Virus record (IMG/VR): IMGVR_UViG_3300030085_002781
Span: 6,670 to 42,374 of that record
DNA: 35,705 bases
Direction: 5' to 3' (one strand)
Source of the DNA: a virus
Shown here: positions 16,311 through 23,836 of the stretch, in pieces
Position numbering within the stretch: position 1 is the first letter of the stretch
Layout of the letters: every line of letters begins with the position of its first letter
Translations under genes and position numbers: made by a program
Notes under the pieces: generated by a model
What the model was told of the DNA's origin: nothing
Seen by the model: the letters and a program-made list of their open reading frames with translations, nothing else
The model's database searches: none

Positions 16311-16318
16311 TATTTATC
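16311..16318 (-). promoter_or_regulatory. T4-type late promoter box for the minus-strand block
   Basis: On the minus strand this reads GATAAATA. RNA would start near 16305 and give a 47-nt leader before the gene starting at 16258. The box sits on the expected start site of the early promoter on the other strand. Confidence 0.6.
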
Positions 16319-16343
16319 TTTATAGTTAACGGAGAAGCATGGA

Positions 16344-16610
16344 ATGACACACGAATTCAAATTTAAATTCACAAATCGTGACCAATTCTACGGTATTGTC
16401 AGGCTCTTGAATGCAGAATGTGGCAAGGGTAATTGGACTATCAGAGGCAAGGTGTTGAAAGGTCTTAAACGTATTGAACAAACATATGGTACACTTATCG
16501 CTGGATATACACCATACGTTGAAAAAACAGTTGTTGTGCCTGAGAAACACAAGCACATAGAGTCTATGTTACTGTTTATCTATAAAGATGATAGTGTAAA
16601 GAATGAATAG
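16344..16610 (+). CDS. Conserved-type small protein, unknown function
   Basis: An 88-residue protein opening MTHEFKFKFTNRDQFYGIV and carrying LLNAECGKGNWTIRGKVLK in the middle. A preceding ATG at 16339 closes after two codons, so 16344 is used; GGAGAAG lies ahead. First gene of the early polycistron. No catalytic motif is seen. Confidence 0.65.
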   Translation: MTHEFKFKFTNRDQFYGIVRLLNAECGKGNWTIRGKVLKGLKRIEQTYGTLIAGYTPYVEKTVVVPEKHKHIESMLLFIYKDDSVKNE

Positions 16611-16731
16611 AATAAGAGACTTTATATGGTGGTATAAACACTTGACTTCTCAGGGTCATGGATATATCATCTGTATAGATTATGCGTGGTACAATAGTAA
16701 ACATTATGATAGAGACGGAACGTATAAATGA
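16603..16731 (+). CDS. Small 42-residue protein
   Basis: An open frame opening MNRIRDFIWWYKHLTSQGHG, rich in Trp and Tyr. It overlaps the upstream gene by 8 nt (ATGAATAG) and the next gene by 4 nt (ATGA), the junction style of this operon. A possible internal promoter lies within it. Function unknown. Confidence 0.5.
   Translation: MNRIRDFIWWYKHLTSQGHGYIICIDYAWYNSKHYDRDGTYK
16642..16670 (+). promoter_or_regulatory. Possible internal sigma70-like promoter
   Basis: TTGACT (16642-16647), 17 bp, TATCAT (16665-16670). It lies inside a small gene and could boost expression of the GIY-YIG and uvsE genes. Confidence 0.4.
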
Positions 16732-17126
16732 TTAAAGATTCTATAGAGTTTGCTATAGATAAAAGACTTAGGAGAGAGAACATCACTCCTAAAGCCCTAG
16801 ACTTGTACGAGTCTTGGAAAGATAGTTTCAAAGGACACAAAAGAAAAAGAGGTGTCTATGTAATATTTGATAATGATAATGTCATTTATGTTGGAAAGGG
16901 CTTCTTTACTGCACGTAATACTAGTCATTACAATAAAGCAATAAACAAAGCGAAATACAATCCAAAGGGTTGGATTTGGTTAAAAGAAAACTATAATTAT
17001 AGTATTGACAACTGGCAGTTATATATGATAGAATTGGATAGTGAAGTAGATATAACATTTATGGAAGGTGCATTGATTAAAGATTTCATGCCCTTGGCAA
17101 ACGATGAGGTATACAATGACAGGTAG
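16728..17126 (+). CDS. GIY-YIG domain endonuclease-like protein
   Basis: A 132-residue protein with RGVYVIF (41-47) and VIYVGKG (52-58), the GIY and YIG strands, ARN soon after (Arg63), and E113 in FMEGALIKDFMPLAN with N125. This is the full set of family landmarks. The N-terminal 40 residues are helical. GIY-YIG enzymes cut DNA in repair, restriction or homing. No intron or split gene is near, so a repair or host-degradation role fits better; the UvsE repair gene follows directly. Confidence 0.78.
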   Translation: MIKDSIEFAIDKRLRRENITPKALDLYESWKDSFKGHKRKRGVYVIFDNDNVIYVGKGFFTARNTSHYNKAINKAKYNPKGWIWLKENYNYSIDNWQLYMIELDSEVDITFMEGALIKDFMPLANDEVYNDR

Positions 17127-18129
17127 AGTTGGTTTTGCATGTAAGTACATGTATGAGGATCAAAATCTAAAACCTAAACAACTTAAAGAAGTTCAACAAC
17201 CTCTTAACTTTCGAGGTACCACTATCAAATGGTTACGTGAAAATCAATCACTATCACAAGAAAAAGTTTACGAACTAATCATTCACAACCTAGATGCTAC
17301 AGAAAGACTCGTTGACTATGTAAGTAGTTTACCAATACAACAACGTATGTTACGACTTGGCAGTGATATGTTGCCAGCATATACAGAACCTACATTTGGG
17401 CATCTATCAAAAACAAATTACATTACAACAATCATTGCTGACCGACTAAATACCATTGGTGAAAAGGCTAGAGCAAACGATGTACGTTTGTCAATGCACC
17501 CTGGTCAGTTTTGTGTTCTCGCATCAGATAATCCTGATATCGTAGAACGAAGCATAGAGGAGTTTGAATATCATGTGGATATCGCAAGGTGGCTGGGCTA
17601 CGGCAGAAAATTTCAGGACTTTAAAATCAACGTCCACATATCGGGTCGTCAAGGTCCAGAAGGCATCAAAGCAGTACTCCCACGACTCTCGCAAGAGGCG
17701 AAAAATTGTATCACAATCGAAAACGAAGAAAACGCCTGGGGTTTGGATTCTTGCTTAGAACTTGAAAAACATGTTGCACTAGTACTTGACATACATCATC
17801 ACTGGTGTCACAGTGGTGGAGAATACATTGAGGTAAACGATGATAGAGTTAAACGTATTATTGATAGTTGGCGTGGTGTTAGGCCTGCTATGCATTATTC
17901 TGTTAGCAGGGAAGATTATATCACGGGACATAGAACGGACGTTAGACCAGATTTTCAAAATCTTCTAACGCAAGGTTACAAAAAAGCAAAACTTAGGGCG
18001 CATTCCGATTACATGTGGAATACGGCTGTAAACGAATGGGCAGGCACGTTTCGTAAAGACTTTGATATCATGGTCGAAGCAAAATGTAAAAACTTGGCTA
18101 GTATCCCATTTGAGGAGGAAACACGATGA
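17116..18129 (+). CDS. uvsE: UV damage endonuclease UvsE/UVDE
   Basis: A 337-residue TIM-barrel protein. Family motifs in order: RVGFACKYM at the start, FRGTTIKWLREN, MLRLGSDMLP, MHPGQFCVL, INVHISGRQGPEG, ENEENAW and DIHHHWCHSGG; the last four carry His/Glu/Asp metal ligands. The enzyme nicks DNA 5' of UV photoproducts and other lesions, useful to a phage in surface water. ATG 17116 is preferred to 17104 because GAGG sits 6 nt ahead and homologues begin near RVGFA. It overlaps the GIY-YIG gene end and shares ATGA with the next gene. Confidence 0.92.
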   Translation: MTGRVGFACKYMYEDQNLKPKQLKEVQQPLNFRGTTIKWLRENQSLSQEKVYELIIHNLDATERLVDYVSSLPIQQRMLRLGSDMLPAYTEPTFGHLSKTNYITTIIADRLNTIGEKARANDVRLSMHPGQFCVLASDNPDIVERSIEEFEYHVDIARWLGYGRKFQDFKINVHISGRQGPEGIKAVLPRLSQEAKNCITIENEENAWGLDSCLELEKHVALVLDIHHHWCHSGGEYIEVNDDRVKRIIDSWRGVRPAMHYSVSREDYITGHRTDVRPDFQNLLTQGYKKAKLRAHSDYMWNTAVNEWAGTFRKDFDIMVEAKCKNLASIPFEEETR

Positions 18130-18395
18130 CCTATTACTTAATGGTTGCACTTATGACAGTTATAAATGTTGAAGAACAAAAATTTGATAAATCATTGTAT
18201 GTATTTCAGCAACCATATTTTTATGACATGCAAGAATGTATCGAACATGTGAACAATGATTTAGATACTATCTTTGCTCATTTATATGTAAACTACGGAC
18301 CAGCCGCTCAACCAGACCAAATATACTGTGTTGACTCTGCGAAGTTAGAAAAATTTATGGCTGATAGAAATAATTTTGAAAAGAAAGATGAATAA
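18126..18395 (+). CDS. Unknown small protein with hydrophobic N-terminus
   Basis: An 89-residue protein. Residues 1-14 are hydrophobic (MTYYLMVALMTVIN), and the rest is soluble with two Cys, at about 38 and 78. The start shares ATGA with the uvsE stop. Possibly exported or membrane-attached; the hydrophobic stretch is short for a full signal peptide. Confidence 0.6.
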   Translation: MTYYLMVALMTVINVEEQKFDKSLYVFQQPYFYDMQECIEHVNNDLDTIFAHLYVNYGPAAQPDQIYCVDSAKLEKFMADRNNFEKKDE

Positions 18396-18558
18396 AGAAA
18401 CAATTATATATACAGACAAAGAAAGAATATGGTGTATGGGTGAGGACTTAGACCACCCTAAAGTATTTTATACTGTACCTGAAAAGGGTACGGTTACTTG
18501 TTTGTATTGTAATATACAGTATACCAGAGACAAACAATATCAAAAGAAAGAGAGTTAA
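18388..18558 (+). CDS. Small zinc-finger-like protein
   Basis: A 56-residue protein. ATG 18388 is used because AAAAGAAAG sits just ahead. It carries C16, a DHPKVFY stretch with His23, and CLYC (C38, C41), an order resembling the CHCC-type zinc finger. It overlaps the preceding gene by 8 nt. Probably a small metal-binding protein; partner unknown. Confidence 0.6.
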   Translation: MNKETIIYTDKERIWCMGEDLDHPKVFYTVPEKGTVTCLYCNIQYTRDKQYQKKES

Positions 18559-18559
18559 T

Positions 18560-18931
18560 ATGAAAAAGTTTGTAGTAGATTGTTGGAATCATGTAATGGA
18601 CGCAGAAGTAAATCCATTGAGACATATTCCAGACTTACAAGTTAGACATATGATAATGCAAGTGTTAGCATTCATGTGGTCAGGTGTTTTCGCTATTGCT
18701 ATTGCAGATAGTGTTTTGGCATTTGGTATCAGTGCCGTTGTTCACATACTTTTTATTGGCGCAGTTGTTGTAACTGTTGGAACATTTAAAGTAGCAGAAA
18801 GACAACCATGGCGTTTCGGTTCATATCATTCATATGGAAGAAGTAGAGGTTACGTTGTATACAGGGACGCACAAGGTAATCCTTATAAAGTGCCATTGGA
18901 TAAAGATGATCCTGGTGGAGAACATGAATGA
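18560..18931 (+). CDS. Membrane protein with two helices, unknown function
   Basis: A 123-residue protein. A soluble N-terminus with NPLRHIPDLQVRHMI (about 18-32) is followed by two adjacent helices (about 33-52 and 55-77), then a Tyr/Arg/Gly-rich tail. I recognise the RHIPDLQVRHMIMQ region as a recurrent type in marine myoviruses, without a known role. GAAAGAGAG lies ahead of the start. An inner-membrane location is inferred. Confidence 0.65.
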   Translation: MKKFVVDCWNHVMDAEVNPLRHIPDLQVRHMIMQVLAFMWSGVFAIAIADSVLAFGISAVVHILFIGAVVVTVGTFKVAERQPWRFGSYHSYGRSRGYVVYRDAQGNPYKVPLDKDDPGGEHE

Positions 18932-19125
18932 AATACATCGATTGGGTTAAAAGAAGGATAAGTAGTTTAACAGATAAAAAAGTTATCGACTTTCCTGAGA
19001 CCCATGAAATGATAGAAAGAAAAGTAGTCACGGAACAAAGAAGACAAAAACGAAAAACAAAGCATGTTTCGAAAAGGAAGGGAAGAGTAGACCATAGAAC
19101 TAACAGACCTGGAAAGAGAAAATGA
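18928..19125 (+). CDS. Small Lys/Arg-rich protein
   Basis: A 65-residue protein whose second half is almost all Lys, Arg, His and polar residues, ending NRPGKRK. It shares ATGA with its neighbours on both sides. The charge suggests RNA or DNA binding. No family recognised. Confidence 0.55.
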   Translation: MKYIDWVKRRISSLTDKKVIDFPETHEMIERKVVTEQRRQKRKTKHVSKRKGRVDHRTNRPGKRK

Positions 19126-19268
19126 AGAAACATGAATTACAGAAACAGAAAGAAAAACTAGAAGAAGTGATTAGAGTTTGTGAAATAGAAAAAGTAGCAG
19201 ATAAAATAATTGAAATTCAGCGAAAAAGACTTGCTGAAATTCAGGAGAAGTTAAATGAAATCGTTTAA
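19122..19268 (+). CDS. Small coiled-coil protein, 48 residues
   Basis: An open frame opening MKKHELQKQKEKLEEVIRVC with a Leu/Ile/Val heptad-like pattern running to the end, so a single coiled-coil helix is likely. It overlaps its neighbours by 4 nt and 14 nt. Function unknown. Confidence 0.5.
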   Translation: MKKHELQKQKEKLEEVIRVCEIEKVADKIIEIQRKRLAEIQEKLNEIV

Positions 19269-19434
19269 TATAGAATTAAAAGTTGGTGACAAAATTAATC
19301 TTGGCAGATTCAAGAATGTTCGTTCAGAGATTAAAGATATAAAAGTTGATGAATATGGACAGCCTGTTATCGTTACTACAAAAGGTGAAAAGAAAGCACT
19401 AAGTTTTAGATTGATAAAGTTAGATAAAGCATGA
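19255..19434 (+). CDS. Small beta-rich protein, 59 residues
   Basis: An open frame opening MKSFNIELKVGDKINLGRFK and ending ALSFRLIKLDKA. It has AGGAG 6 nt before the ATG and an ATGA junction with the next gene. The GDKI...GRFKN layout resembles small phage proteins of unknown role with an SH3-like barrel, but this is only an impression. Confidence 0.55.
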   Translation: MKSFNIELKVGDKINLGRFKNVRSEIKDIKVDEYGQPVIVTTKGEKKALSFRLIKLDKA

Positions 19435-19667
19435 GAGCAAATTTAAAACAGTTAATTGAAATTGCAAAAGAGTCCACTATATCAGATCCTATTGATTGGG
19501 ATAAAATAAACTTGAACGAAGATACAGTTTATGAAATGATTGGTCTTAGTGTAATTGAAATGATGGCTAAAATTGAAAACGATAAAAACCGGGACGTATT
19601 ATTGGCGGCTTCAATACTAAAACTCACAGTAGAGAACTTTGCATTGAATTTAAAAGATAAGGTATGA
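19431..19667 (+). CDS. Small helical protein, unknown function
   Basis: A 78-residue, mostly helical, mildly acidic protein ending ILKLTVENFALNLKDKV, a C-terminal pattern I associate with small conserved cyanophage proteins. It overlaps both neighbours by 4 nt (ATGA). No catalytic or metal motif. Confidence 0.6.
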   Translation: MRANLKQLIEIAKESTISDPIDWDKINLNEDTVYEMIGLSVIEMMAKIENDKNRDVLLAASILKLTVENFALNLKDKV

Positions 19668-19834
19668 CGGATTTACAATTACATTGTTGCAAGAATTTGA
19701 ACATAATCAGAGAAGAAGTTAAATTAGAACGTAATGGTTTTGAGTTTAAAGTACATATTACTTATTGCACTGGTTGTGGTTCAATAAAACATGGAACAAC
19801 AGGAATACAAGATGGCAAAAAAGTACGCAATTAA
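19664..19834 (+). CDS. Small zinc-ribbon-like protein, 56 residues
   Basis: An open frame opening MTDLQLHCCKNLNIIREEVK with a Cys pair (C8-C9) and CTGC (C36, C39), spaced like a zinc ribbon. It shares ATGA with the upstream gene and overlaps the next one by 23 nt. Function unknown. Confidence 0.5.
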   Translation: MTDLQLHCCKNLNIIREEVKLERNGFEFKVHITYCTGCGSIKHGTTGIQDGKKVRN

Positions 19835-20003
19835 ACTACGTGCATTAGATGGAGACTTTATCTGGATAACAGAAGATACAAAGAATTGTATGGACTTGCG
19901 TATTCAGTTGTTCGACACAAAAGCAGATGCAGATAAGTTTGCTGATATTTGGAGAATAAGAGGCAAAGAAGATATGGTAGAGGTAGTAGAATACAATGGC
20001 TAA
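19812..20003 (+). CDS. Small protein, unknown function
   Basis: A 63-residue protein beginning MAKKYAIKLRALDGDFIWIT. ATG 19812 is chosen over one at 19791 because AGGA lies ahead and the predicted strand starts there. It contains FDTKADADKFADIW, typical of small phage proteins that modify values by position in a beta-alpha fold. It overlaps the next gene by 8 nt. Confidence 0.55.
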   Translation: MAKKYAIKLRALDGDFIWITEDTKNCMDLRIQLFDTKADADKFADIWRIRGKEDMVEVVEYNG

Positions 20004-20226
20004 AAAATACATACACGTTAACCAACATAAGATAAGAGCAAACAAAAAGCATGGCACAAATGAACCAGTAATAACAATCAAGCATGGTAAAACAAATACG
20101 TATTGTCATGAAGTTAAAATAAATGGCGACTCAGTTATTAGATATGGAGGTAATGATAAACCTCTTCTTTCTTGTGGTGCTAGAGTTGTAATTGAAACAG
20201 AAGCAGAAATCGAGGTAATAAAGTAA
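19996..20226 (+). CDS. Conserved marine-phage small protein
   Basis: A 76-residue protein with VNQHKIRANKKHGTNEPVIT near 8-27, then YCHEVKINGDS and KPLLSCGARVVIET. I recognise this layout as very common in T4-like cyanophages and pelagiphages; the function is not known. It is beta-rich and has two Cys. The stop shares its last base with the next start (TAATG). Confidence 0.7.
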   Translation: MAKKYIHVNQHKIRANKKHGTNEPVITIKHGKTNTYCHEVKINGDSVIRYGGNDKPLLSCGARVVIETEAEIEVIK

Positions 20227-20423
20227 TGCAAGAATGGATGTCACCAATTCGTAAAAAGTATTTTAAGATTATACAAAATCTTACAAACAATGCTGATATA
20301 TTCAGTAGAATGTATACAGAAACAGGTGACAAAGGTGCCTTGAATGCATATAATCATTACGTAAAAGAAATTAAAGATATTAAAGAAAAAATAAAAACAC
20401 AAGAAGCAAAGGATAACAAGTGA
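20226..20423 (+). CDS. Small helical protein, unknown function
   Basis: A 65-residue helical protein opening MQEWMSPIRKKYFKIIQNLT with a Lys/Glu-rich, probably coiled C-terminal helix. It is coupled to both neighbours by TAATG and a 4-nt overlap. Confidence 0.55.
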   Translation: MQEWMSPIRKKYFKIIQNLTNNADIFSRMYTETGDKGALNAYNHYVKEIKDIKEKIKTQEAKDNK

Positions 20424-20611
20424 CACGATGGTATGATTACATAGCGGCATTTTTTGTTGCTGATATGATATTGATGAATGTAAAATTACTACTAGTTGCT
20501 CAAAATACTGTTGGTATAATCTTTGCTATTTTTGGTGTTTATGCATGGTGGTATATTTGGAATGACTTTTATACCAATTTTAGAATCAAACAAGAAATGG
20601 GTAAAAGATGA
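20420..20611 (+). CDS. Small two-helix membrane protein
   Basis: A 63-residue protein opening MTRWYDYIAAFFVADMILMN, with two hydrophobic segments (about 5-27 and 31-48) and a basic tail. The WYDYxxAFxVAD opening is familiar from small marine-phage membrane proteins. Role unknown. It overlaps the dehydrogenase gene by 4 nt. Confidence 0.6.
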   Translation: MTRWYDYIAAFFVADMILMNVKLLLVAQNTVGIIFAIFGVYAWWYIWNDFYTNFRIKQEMGKR

Positions 20612-21333
20612 TTTTAGTTGTTGGTTGTGGTTTTGTAGGAGAAACAGTAGCAAAGTCACTTGAAGAAAATGATATAGAAGTAATTAGAATAGATCCAAAA
20701 TATAACGACAACAAAATCTCAGACTATCCTGATGTTAAAGATGCCATAGTTGCAGTTCCTACTCCTACAGTAGACGGAAAATGTGATGATAGTATTATTA
20801 GAACTGTTTTACAAGAATTAGGTGATAGAAGAATACTACTAAAATGTACAGTAGCACCTGACTTGTTATCAAAGTATCCTGACAATGTAACATACTGCCC
20901 TGAATTTTTAAGAGCAAAAACATCTAAACAAGATTGGGATAATCAAAAATTTATGGTACTTGGTGGCAAAGAAATGGATTGCTATTTCTGGTCACAGACG
21001 TTTTCGTATTTGGGTATTGACTTTATGCAAACTGATAGAAATACGGCTAGTATGGTTAAGTATGTTCACAATACTTGGTTAGCAACAAAAGTAGCATTTT
21101 TTCATGAAATATTTTCTAAACTTGACAAATCTTACAATCATGATAGTATGATAGAAATATTAAGCATGTTTGAGAACATTGGTCCTAGTCATATGCAGGC
21201 GCCTAATGATGAAGGTAAACTTGGTTATGGCGGTCATTGTTTTCCTAAAGATACACAAGCATTTTTAGAATACTCAAATAGCGAAATATTAGAACGAGTA
21301 ATAGAAGTTAATAATAAATTGAGGGACAAATGA
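20608..21333 (+). CDS. Short UDP-glucose/GDP-mannose dehydrogenase-family protein
   Basis: A 241-residue protein with the N-terminal NAD-binding GCGFVG (about 6-11), the central helix region TASMVKYVHNTWLATKVAFF, and the catalytic motif GYGGHCFPKD with Cys211. Full enzymes are about 390-450 residues and carry a third, C-terminal UDP-sugar-binding domain that is absent here; the frame ends naturally without signs of decay. It may still oxidise a UDP-sugar, work with a partner, or have another substrate. Family call is firm, activity uncertain. Confidence 0.82.
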   Translation: MILVVGCGFVGETVAKSLEENDIEVIRIDPKYNDNKISDYPDVKDAIVAVPTPTVDGKCDDSIIRTVLQELGDRRILLKCTVAPDLLSKYPDNVTYCPEFLRAKTSKQDWDNQKFMVLGGKEMDCYFWSQTFSYLGIDFMQTDRNTASMVKYVHNTWLATKVAFFHEIFSKLDKSYNHDSMIEILSMFENIGPSHMQAPNDEGKLGYGGHCFPKDTQAFLEYSNSEILERVIEVNNKLRDK

Positions 21334-21866
21334 CAACACACGCAACAATCGACTTAGAAACATTAAGTACGAAACCAGATGCAGTATTGCTAACTATAGG
21401 TGCAATTAAATTTGATCCCTTTACAAGTGACCCACCTTATAGCGAATTTTATTATAGAGCAAATGTTGATGAACAAACTGCAATAGGCAGACATGTTGAA
21501 GAAGGCACTTTAGAATGGTGGTCTAGACAACCTGACGAAATTGTTAAAGAAGCATTGTCTGATGAAAACAGACATCCAGTTAGAGAAATTTTAAAAGAAC
21601 TAAACAAGTATCTTGTTGGTGTAGATAGAATTTGGTGTCAGGGTCCTGTATTTGATATTGCAATATTAGAAAATTTATATAGACAATTAGATATGCATTG
21701 GAATTGGGCGTTCTATAATATTAGAGATAGTAGAACTTTGTTTAGTCTTATGCCAAGAGACCCTAGAAAAGATATAGAATTTGCGGCCCACAACGCATTA
21801 GAAGATTGTAGGATTCAAAGTATCTGTGTCCAGAAAACTTTGAGACACTTAGGTATTACTCAGTAA
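21330..21866 (+). CDS. DEDDh 3'-5' exonuclease
   Basis: A 178-residue RNase H-fold exonuclease. D8 and E10 (TIDLETLS), D109 (GPVFDIAIL), H154 and D159 (AAHNALEDC) make the full DEDDh metal set. The ETLSTKPDAVLLTIGAIKFD opening is typical of the phage group of this family. Likely acts in DNA or RNA trimming. It ends one base before the stop of the converging gene, with no terminator between. Confidence 0.9.
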   Translation: MTTHATIDLETLSTKPDAVLLTIGAIKFDPFTSDPPYSEFYYRANVDEQTAIGRHVEEGTLEWWSRQPDEIVKEALSDENRHPVREILKELNKYLVGVDRIWCQGPVFDIAILENLYRQLDMHWNWAFYNIRDSRTLFSLMPRDPRKDIEFAAHNALEDCRIQSICVQKTLRHLGITQ

Positions 21867-22349
21867 TTACCATCTTCCTTGGCCTTTACCTACAAGCCAA
21901 ATAATAAAACCAATGATTAACGCCATTACAGATGCAAGTGCTATACCTATAGTCCATTCTAGGATTTTTTGTTTTCTTTCTTCTGCGGCATAAACTGCCG
22001 CTTTGCGTTCTCTACGCATTCTTGCTTCTATTTCAACGATTTCTTTCCATGCTGAAGGCCCATAAAACAAACTAATATGAGAACGTAATTCTTCACGCAT
22101 TTCTTTTGCCTTTTGTTGGTGTCCCCAAACCTCTAAGGCGTTCTGTTCAACTTGGCTTGCACCAAATATCTTCTTAAACATTGGAGGATTTTCTGCTTGT
22201 CTGTGTGCAAAATCTAAATCACTCATTGACGTTGCCCACGTTTGTAAGGTGCCTGCCATGTCATGCAAACTTTTACCTGTGTCTATAGCCGATTTGATGC
22301 CACGATATGCGGCGGTTGCCATTCCTATGGCGGATACTGGATCTATCAT
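21867..22349 (-). CDS. Membrane-anchored helical protein of marine phages
   Basis: A 160-residue protein. An N-terminal MIDPVSAIGMATAAYRGIKS stretch is followed by a long charged helical region (about 30-125) with AEERKQK, then one transmembrane helix near the C-terminus (about 130-153). I recognise the type from T4-like marine phages, where its role is not established. ATG 22349 is preferred to the GTG just before it; GAGGAGAGGG lies ahead. A consensus late box 28 nt upstream suggests a virion or lysis role. It is alone on the minus strand between early plus-strand units. Confidence 0.68.
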   Translation of the reverse strand: MIDPVSAIGMATAAYRGIKSAIDTGKSLHDMAGTLQTWATSMSDLDFAHRQAENPPMFKKIFGASQVEQNALEVWGHQQKAKEMREELRSHISLFYGPSAWKEIVEIEARMRRERKAAVYAAEERKQKILEWTIGIALASVMALIIGFIIWLVGKGQGRW

Positions 22350-22376
22350 CACCCTCTCCTCATCCGTACTCTTTGT

Positions 22377-22384
22377 TATTTATA
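22377..22384 (-). promoter_or_regulatory. T4-type late promoter box, exact consensus
   Basis: Reads TATAAATA on the minus strand. RNA would start near 22371, a 22-nt leader before the gene at 22349. It lies back to back with an early-type promoter on the plus strand. Confidence 0.65.
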
Positions 22385-22391
22385 AAAAAAC

Positions 22392-22420
22392 TTGACATTT
22401 GGTATCTTTGGTGTTATACT
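22392..22420 (+). promoter_or_regulatory. Sigma70-like early promoter
   Basis: TTGACA (22392-22397), 17 bp, TATACT (22415-22420). RNA would start near 22427, ahead of TTAGGAGT and the gene at 22446. Confidence 0.8.
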
Positions 22421-22445
22421 GTTTCAACATAATTAGGAGTAAAAC

Positions 22446-22907
22446 ATGAGTATGCACTTAGTGGGTCCGTACATGACCACAACTAGTTACAAGAAACGTA
22501 AGAAGAAAAAACTTACGTTAGGTAAGATGGAAAAATATCAAGAGCAAATGCGTGAACACAACAAGTTTATGAAACGTATAGGTGCTCCAGAACAAGTTAT
22601 GAATTTACAAGAATACATTGCATATGCACAAGGTAATCATAAGCCTAAAGTTGAACCACGTGCAGTTAGTTTGCCCTGGCATGAAACAGGAAATGCGTTT
22701 GAACGTACACCTGATTTGCCTAGTGCATCTAGTGAAAAAAGTTTTGCTCCAGCAACTAAGAAACCTTCTATGCAATACACAGGTGAACGTAGACTTGTAG
22801 GCATTGCTACAATGCATAAATCAAATATGGTTCCTGTATTTGCTGATGAAGATGATGTCAATGGTTCTAAAGCCGCAACTGATATTGCACAAATGAGGCG
22901 TAACTAA
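22446..22907 (+). CDS. Conserved marine-phage protein of unknown function
   Basis: A 153-residue protein opening MSMHLVGPYMTTTSYKKRKK and ending with VGIATMHKSNMVPVF and a final AATDIAQMRR. I recognise this layout as one of the most frequent hypothetical proteins in T4-like cyanophages and pelagiphages. The N-terminus is very basic and the middle is Pro/Ser-rich and probably disordered. A strong early promoter and TTAGGAGT precede it, so it is likely made in quantity early in infection. Confidence 0.75.
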   Translation: MSMHLVGPYMTTTSYKKRKKKKLTLGKMEKYQEQMREHNKFMKRIGAPEQVMNLQEYIAYAQGNHKPKVEPRAVSLPWHETGNAFERTPDLPSASSEKSFAPATKKPSMQYTGERRLVGIATMHKSNMVPVFADEDDVNGSKAATDIAQMRRN

Positions 22908-23044
22908 TGAATACTCATTTTAAATGGCTAATGATATTTGCTTTAGCAACTGTTATTGGATTGTTTGTATATCAAGAAACTCACATTGAAAACAACTGTA
23001 CAGATGATGGTTGTCCTAGTTTTTATGAAAGTGAAAATGAATGA
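22907..23044 (+). CDS. Small single-helix membrane protein, 45 residues
   Basis: An open frame opening MNTHFKWLMIFALATVIGLF: one hydrophobic helix, then an acidic tail with CTDDGC. It starts on the last base of the upstream stop (TAATG) and shares ATGA with the next gene. The two Cys could form a disulfide if the tail lies in the periplasm. Confidence 0.55.
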   Translation: MNTHFKWLMIFALATVIGLFVYQETHIENNCTDDGCPSFYESENE

Positions 23045-23331
23045 AAAAAGTATGGAGTGTGACTATAAGCGGTAAGAACGATTGTGTTGTAATGACAGAT
23101 GAAGAAGCAATGGTCATTACTCTAAAGTTTTCACCAGATATTGAAATTACTGATATGACAACTAAGCATGGTATAAAGCCAGAGCATTTGCATCAAGAGA
23201 ATCGTAGGGCTCAATTAGAAGACGAAAGACGAAATATATTTTTTGAAAAATTTGAAGGTATCGGTGGCTTTGGTGGATATGCTAAAGTTGATTGGACTTT
23301 CGAAGACTTATTAGAAATGGAGGCAAAATGA
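23041..23331 (+). CDS. Small protein, unknown function
   Basis: A 96-residue protein with an N-terminal beta strand (VWSVTISGKNDCVVMTDEEA), a charged middle (ENRRAQLEDERRN) and a Gly/aromatic C-terminal part (GGFGGYAKVDWTFEDLLEM). No family recognised. Coupled by 4-nt overlaps to both neighbours. Confidence 0.6.
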   Translation: MKKVWSVTISGKNDCVVMTDEEAMVITLKFSPDIEITDMTTKHGIKPEHLHQENRRAQLEDERRNIFFEKFEGIGGFGGYAKVDWTFEDLLEMEAK

Positions 23332-23438
23332 AACGTTTATCACCAAAAGGCAGAATTAGAAATATCAAATCTGCTAAAAAGCAAAACAAAAGACGTTTAA
23401 CTTTTAAAGCAAAGAAAAAGGCTGAACGAAACGCATGA
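23328..23438 (+). CDS. Small very basic protein, 36 residues
   Basis: An open frame opening MKRLSPKGRIRNIKSAKKQN and continuing Lys/Arg-rich to the stop. GGAGG is placed just ahead of the ATG, and both junctions are ATGA overlaps, which supports translation. Probably nucleic-acid binding; role unknown. Confidence 0.5.
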   Translation: MKRLSPKGRIRNIKSAKKQNKRRLTFKAKKKAERNA

Positions 23439-23836
23439 AACAACAACGATACAGAATATATGGAATAGGTGTGGATATTTGTAATGTCACACGTATGTTT
23501 GATAAACTTGAAAGCAATGGCGACAAGTTTGCAAAAAAGATACTTACTCCCGGAGAGTATGTAAAATATTCTGCTATCAAATTGAAACATCAAAAAGCAC
23601 AATACTTAGCAAAGTGTTGGGCAGTAAAAGAGGCTTTTGTAAAAGCACTTGGAACAGGATTTACAAAAGATTATAGTTGGAGTACAATAGAATACTTTTC
23701 TCCAATTGGGACATACGGGACCGCACATCCTCAAGTAAGATTAAACAAAAGACTTGAAAACAAAATTGTGCATCTTAGTGTAAGTGACGAAAAAGAAAAT
23801 GTCATTGCATATGTAACTATAGAGGAAGTATTATGA
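23435..23836 (+). CDS. acpS: Holo-acyl-carrier-protein synthase (AcpS-like phosphopantetheinyl transferase)
   Basis: A 133-residue protein of normal AcpS length. It has GIGVDI with the metal-binding Asp14, KFAKKILTPGE, and LAKCWAVKEAFVKALGTGF with Glu66. AcpS moves 4'-phosphopantetheine from coenzyme A to a carrier-protein serine, switching on fatty-acid and related synthesis. No carrier protein is encoded in the window, so the host ACP or a carrier elsewhere in the phage genome is the likely target. It lies in the run of coupled early genes. Confidence 0.9.
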   Translation: MKQQRYRIYGIGVDICNVTRMFDKLESNGDKFAKKILTPGEYVKYSAIKLKHQKAQYLAKCWAVKEAFVKALGTGFTKDYSWSTIEYFSPIGTYGTAHPQVRLNKRLENKIVHLSVSDEKENVIAYVTIEEVL

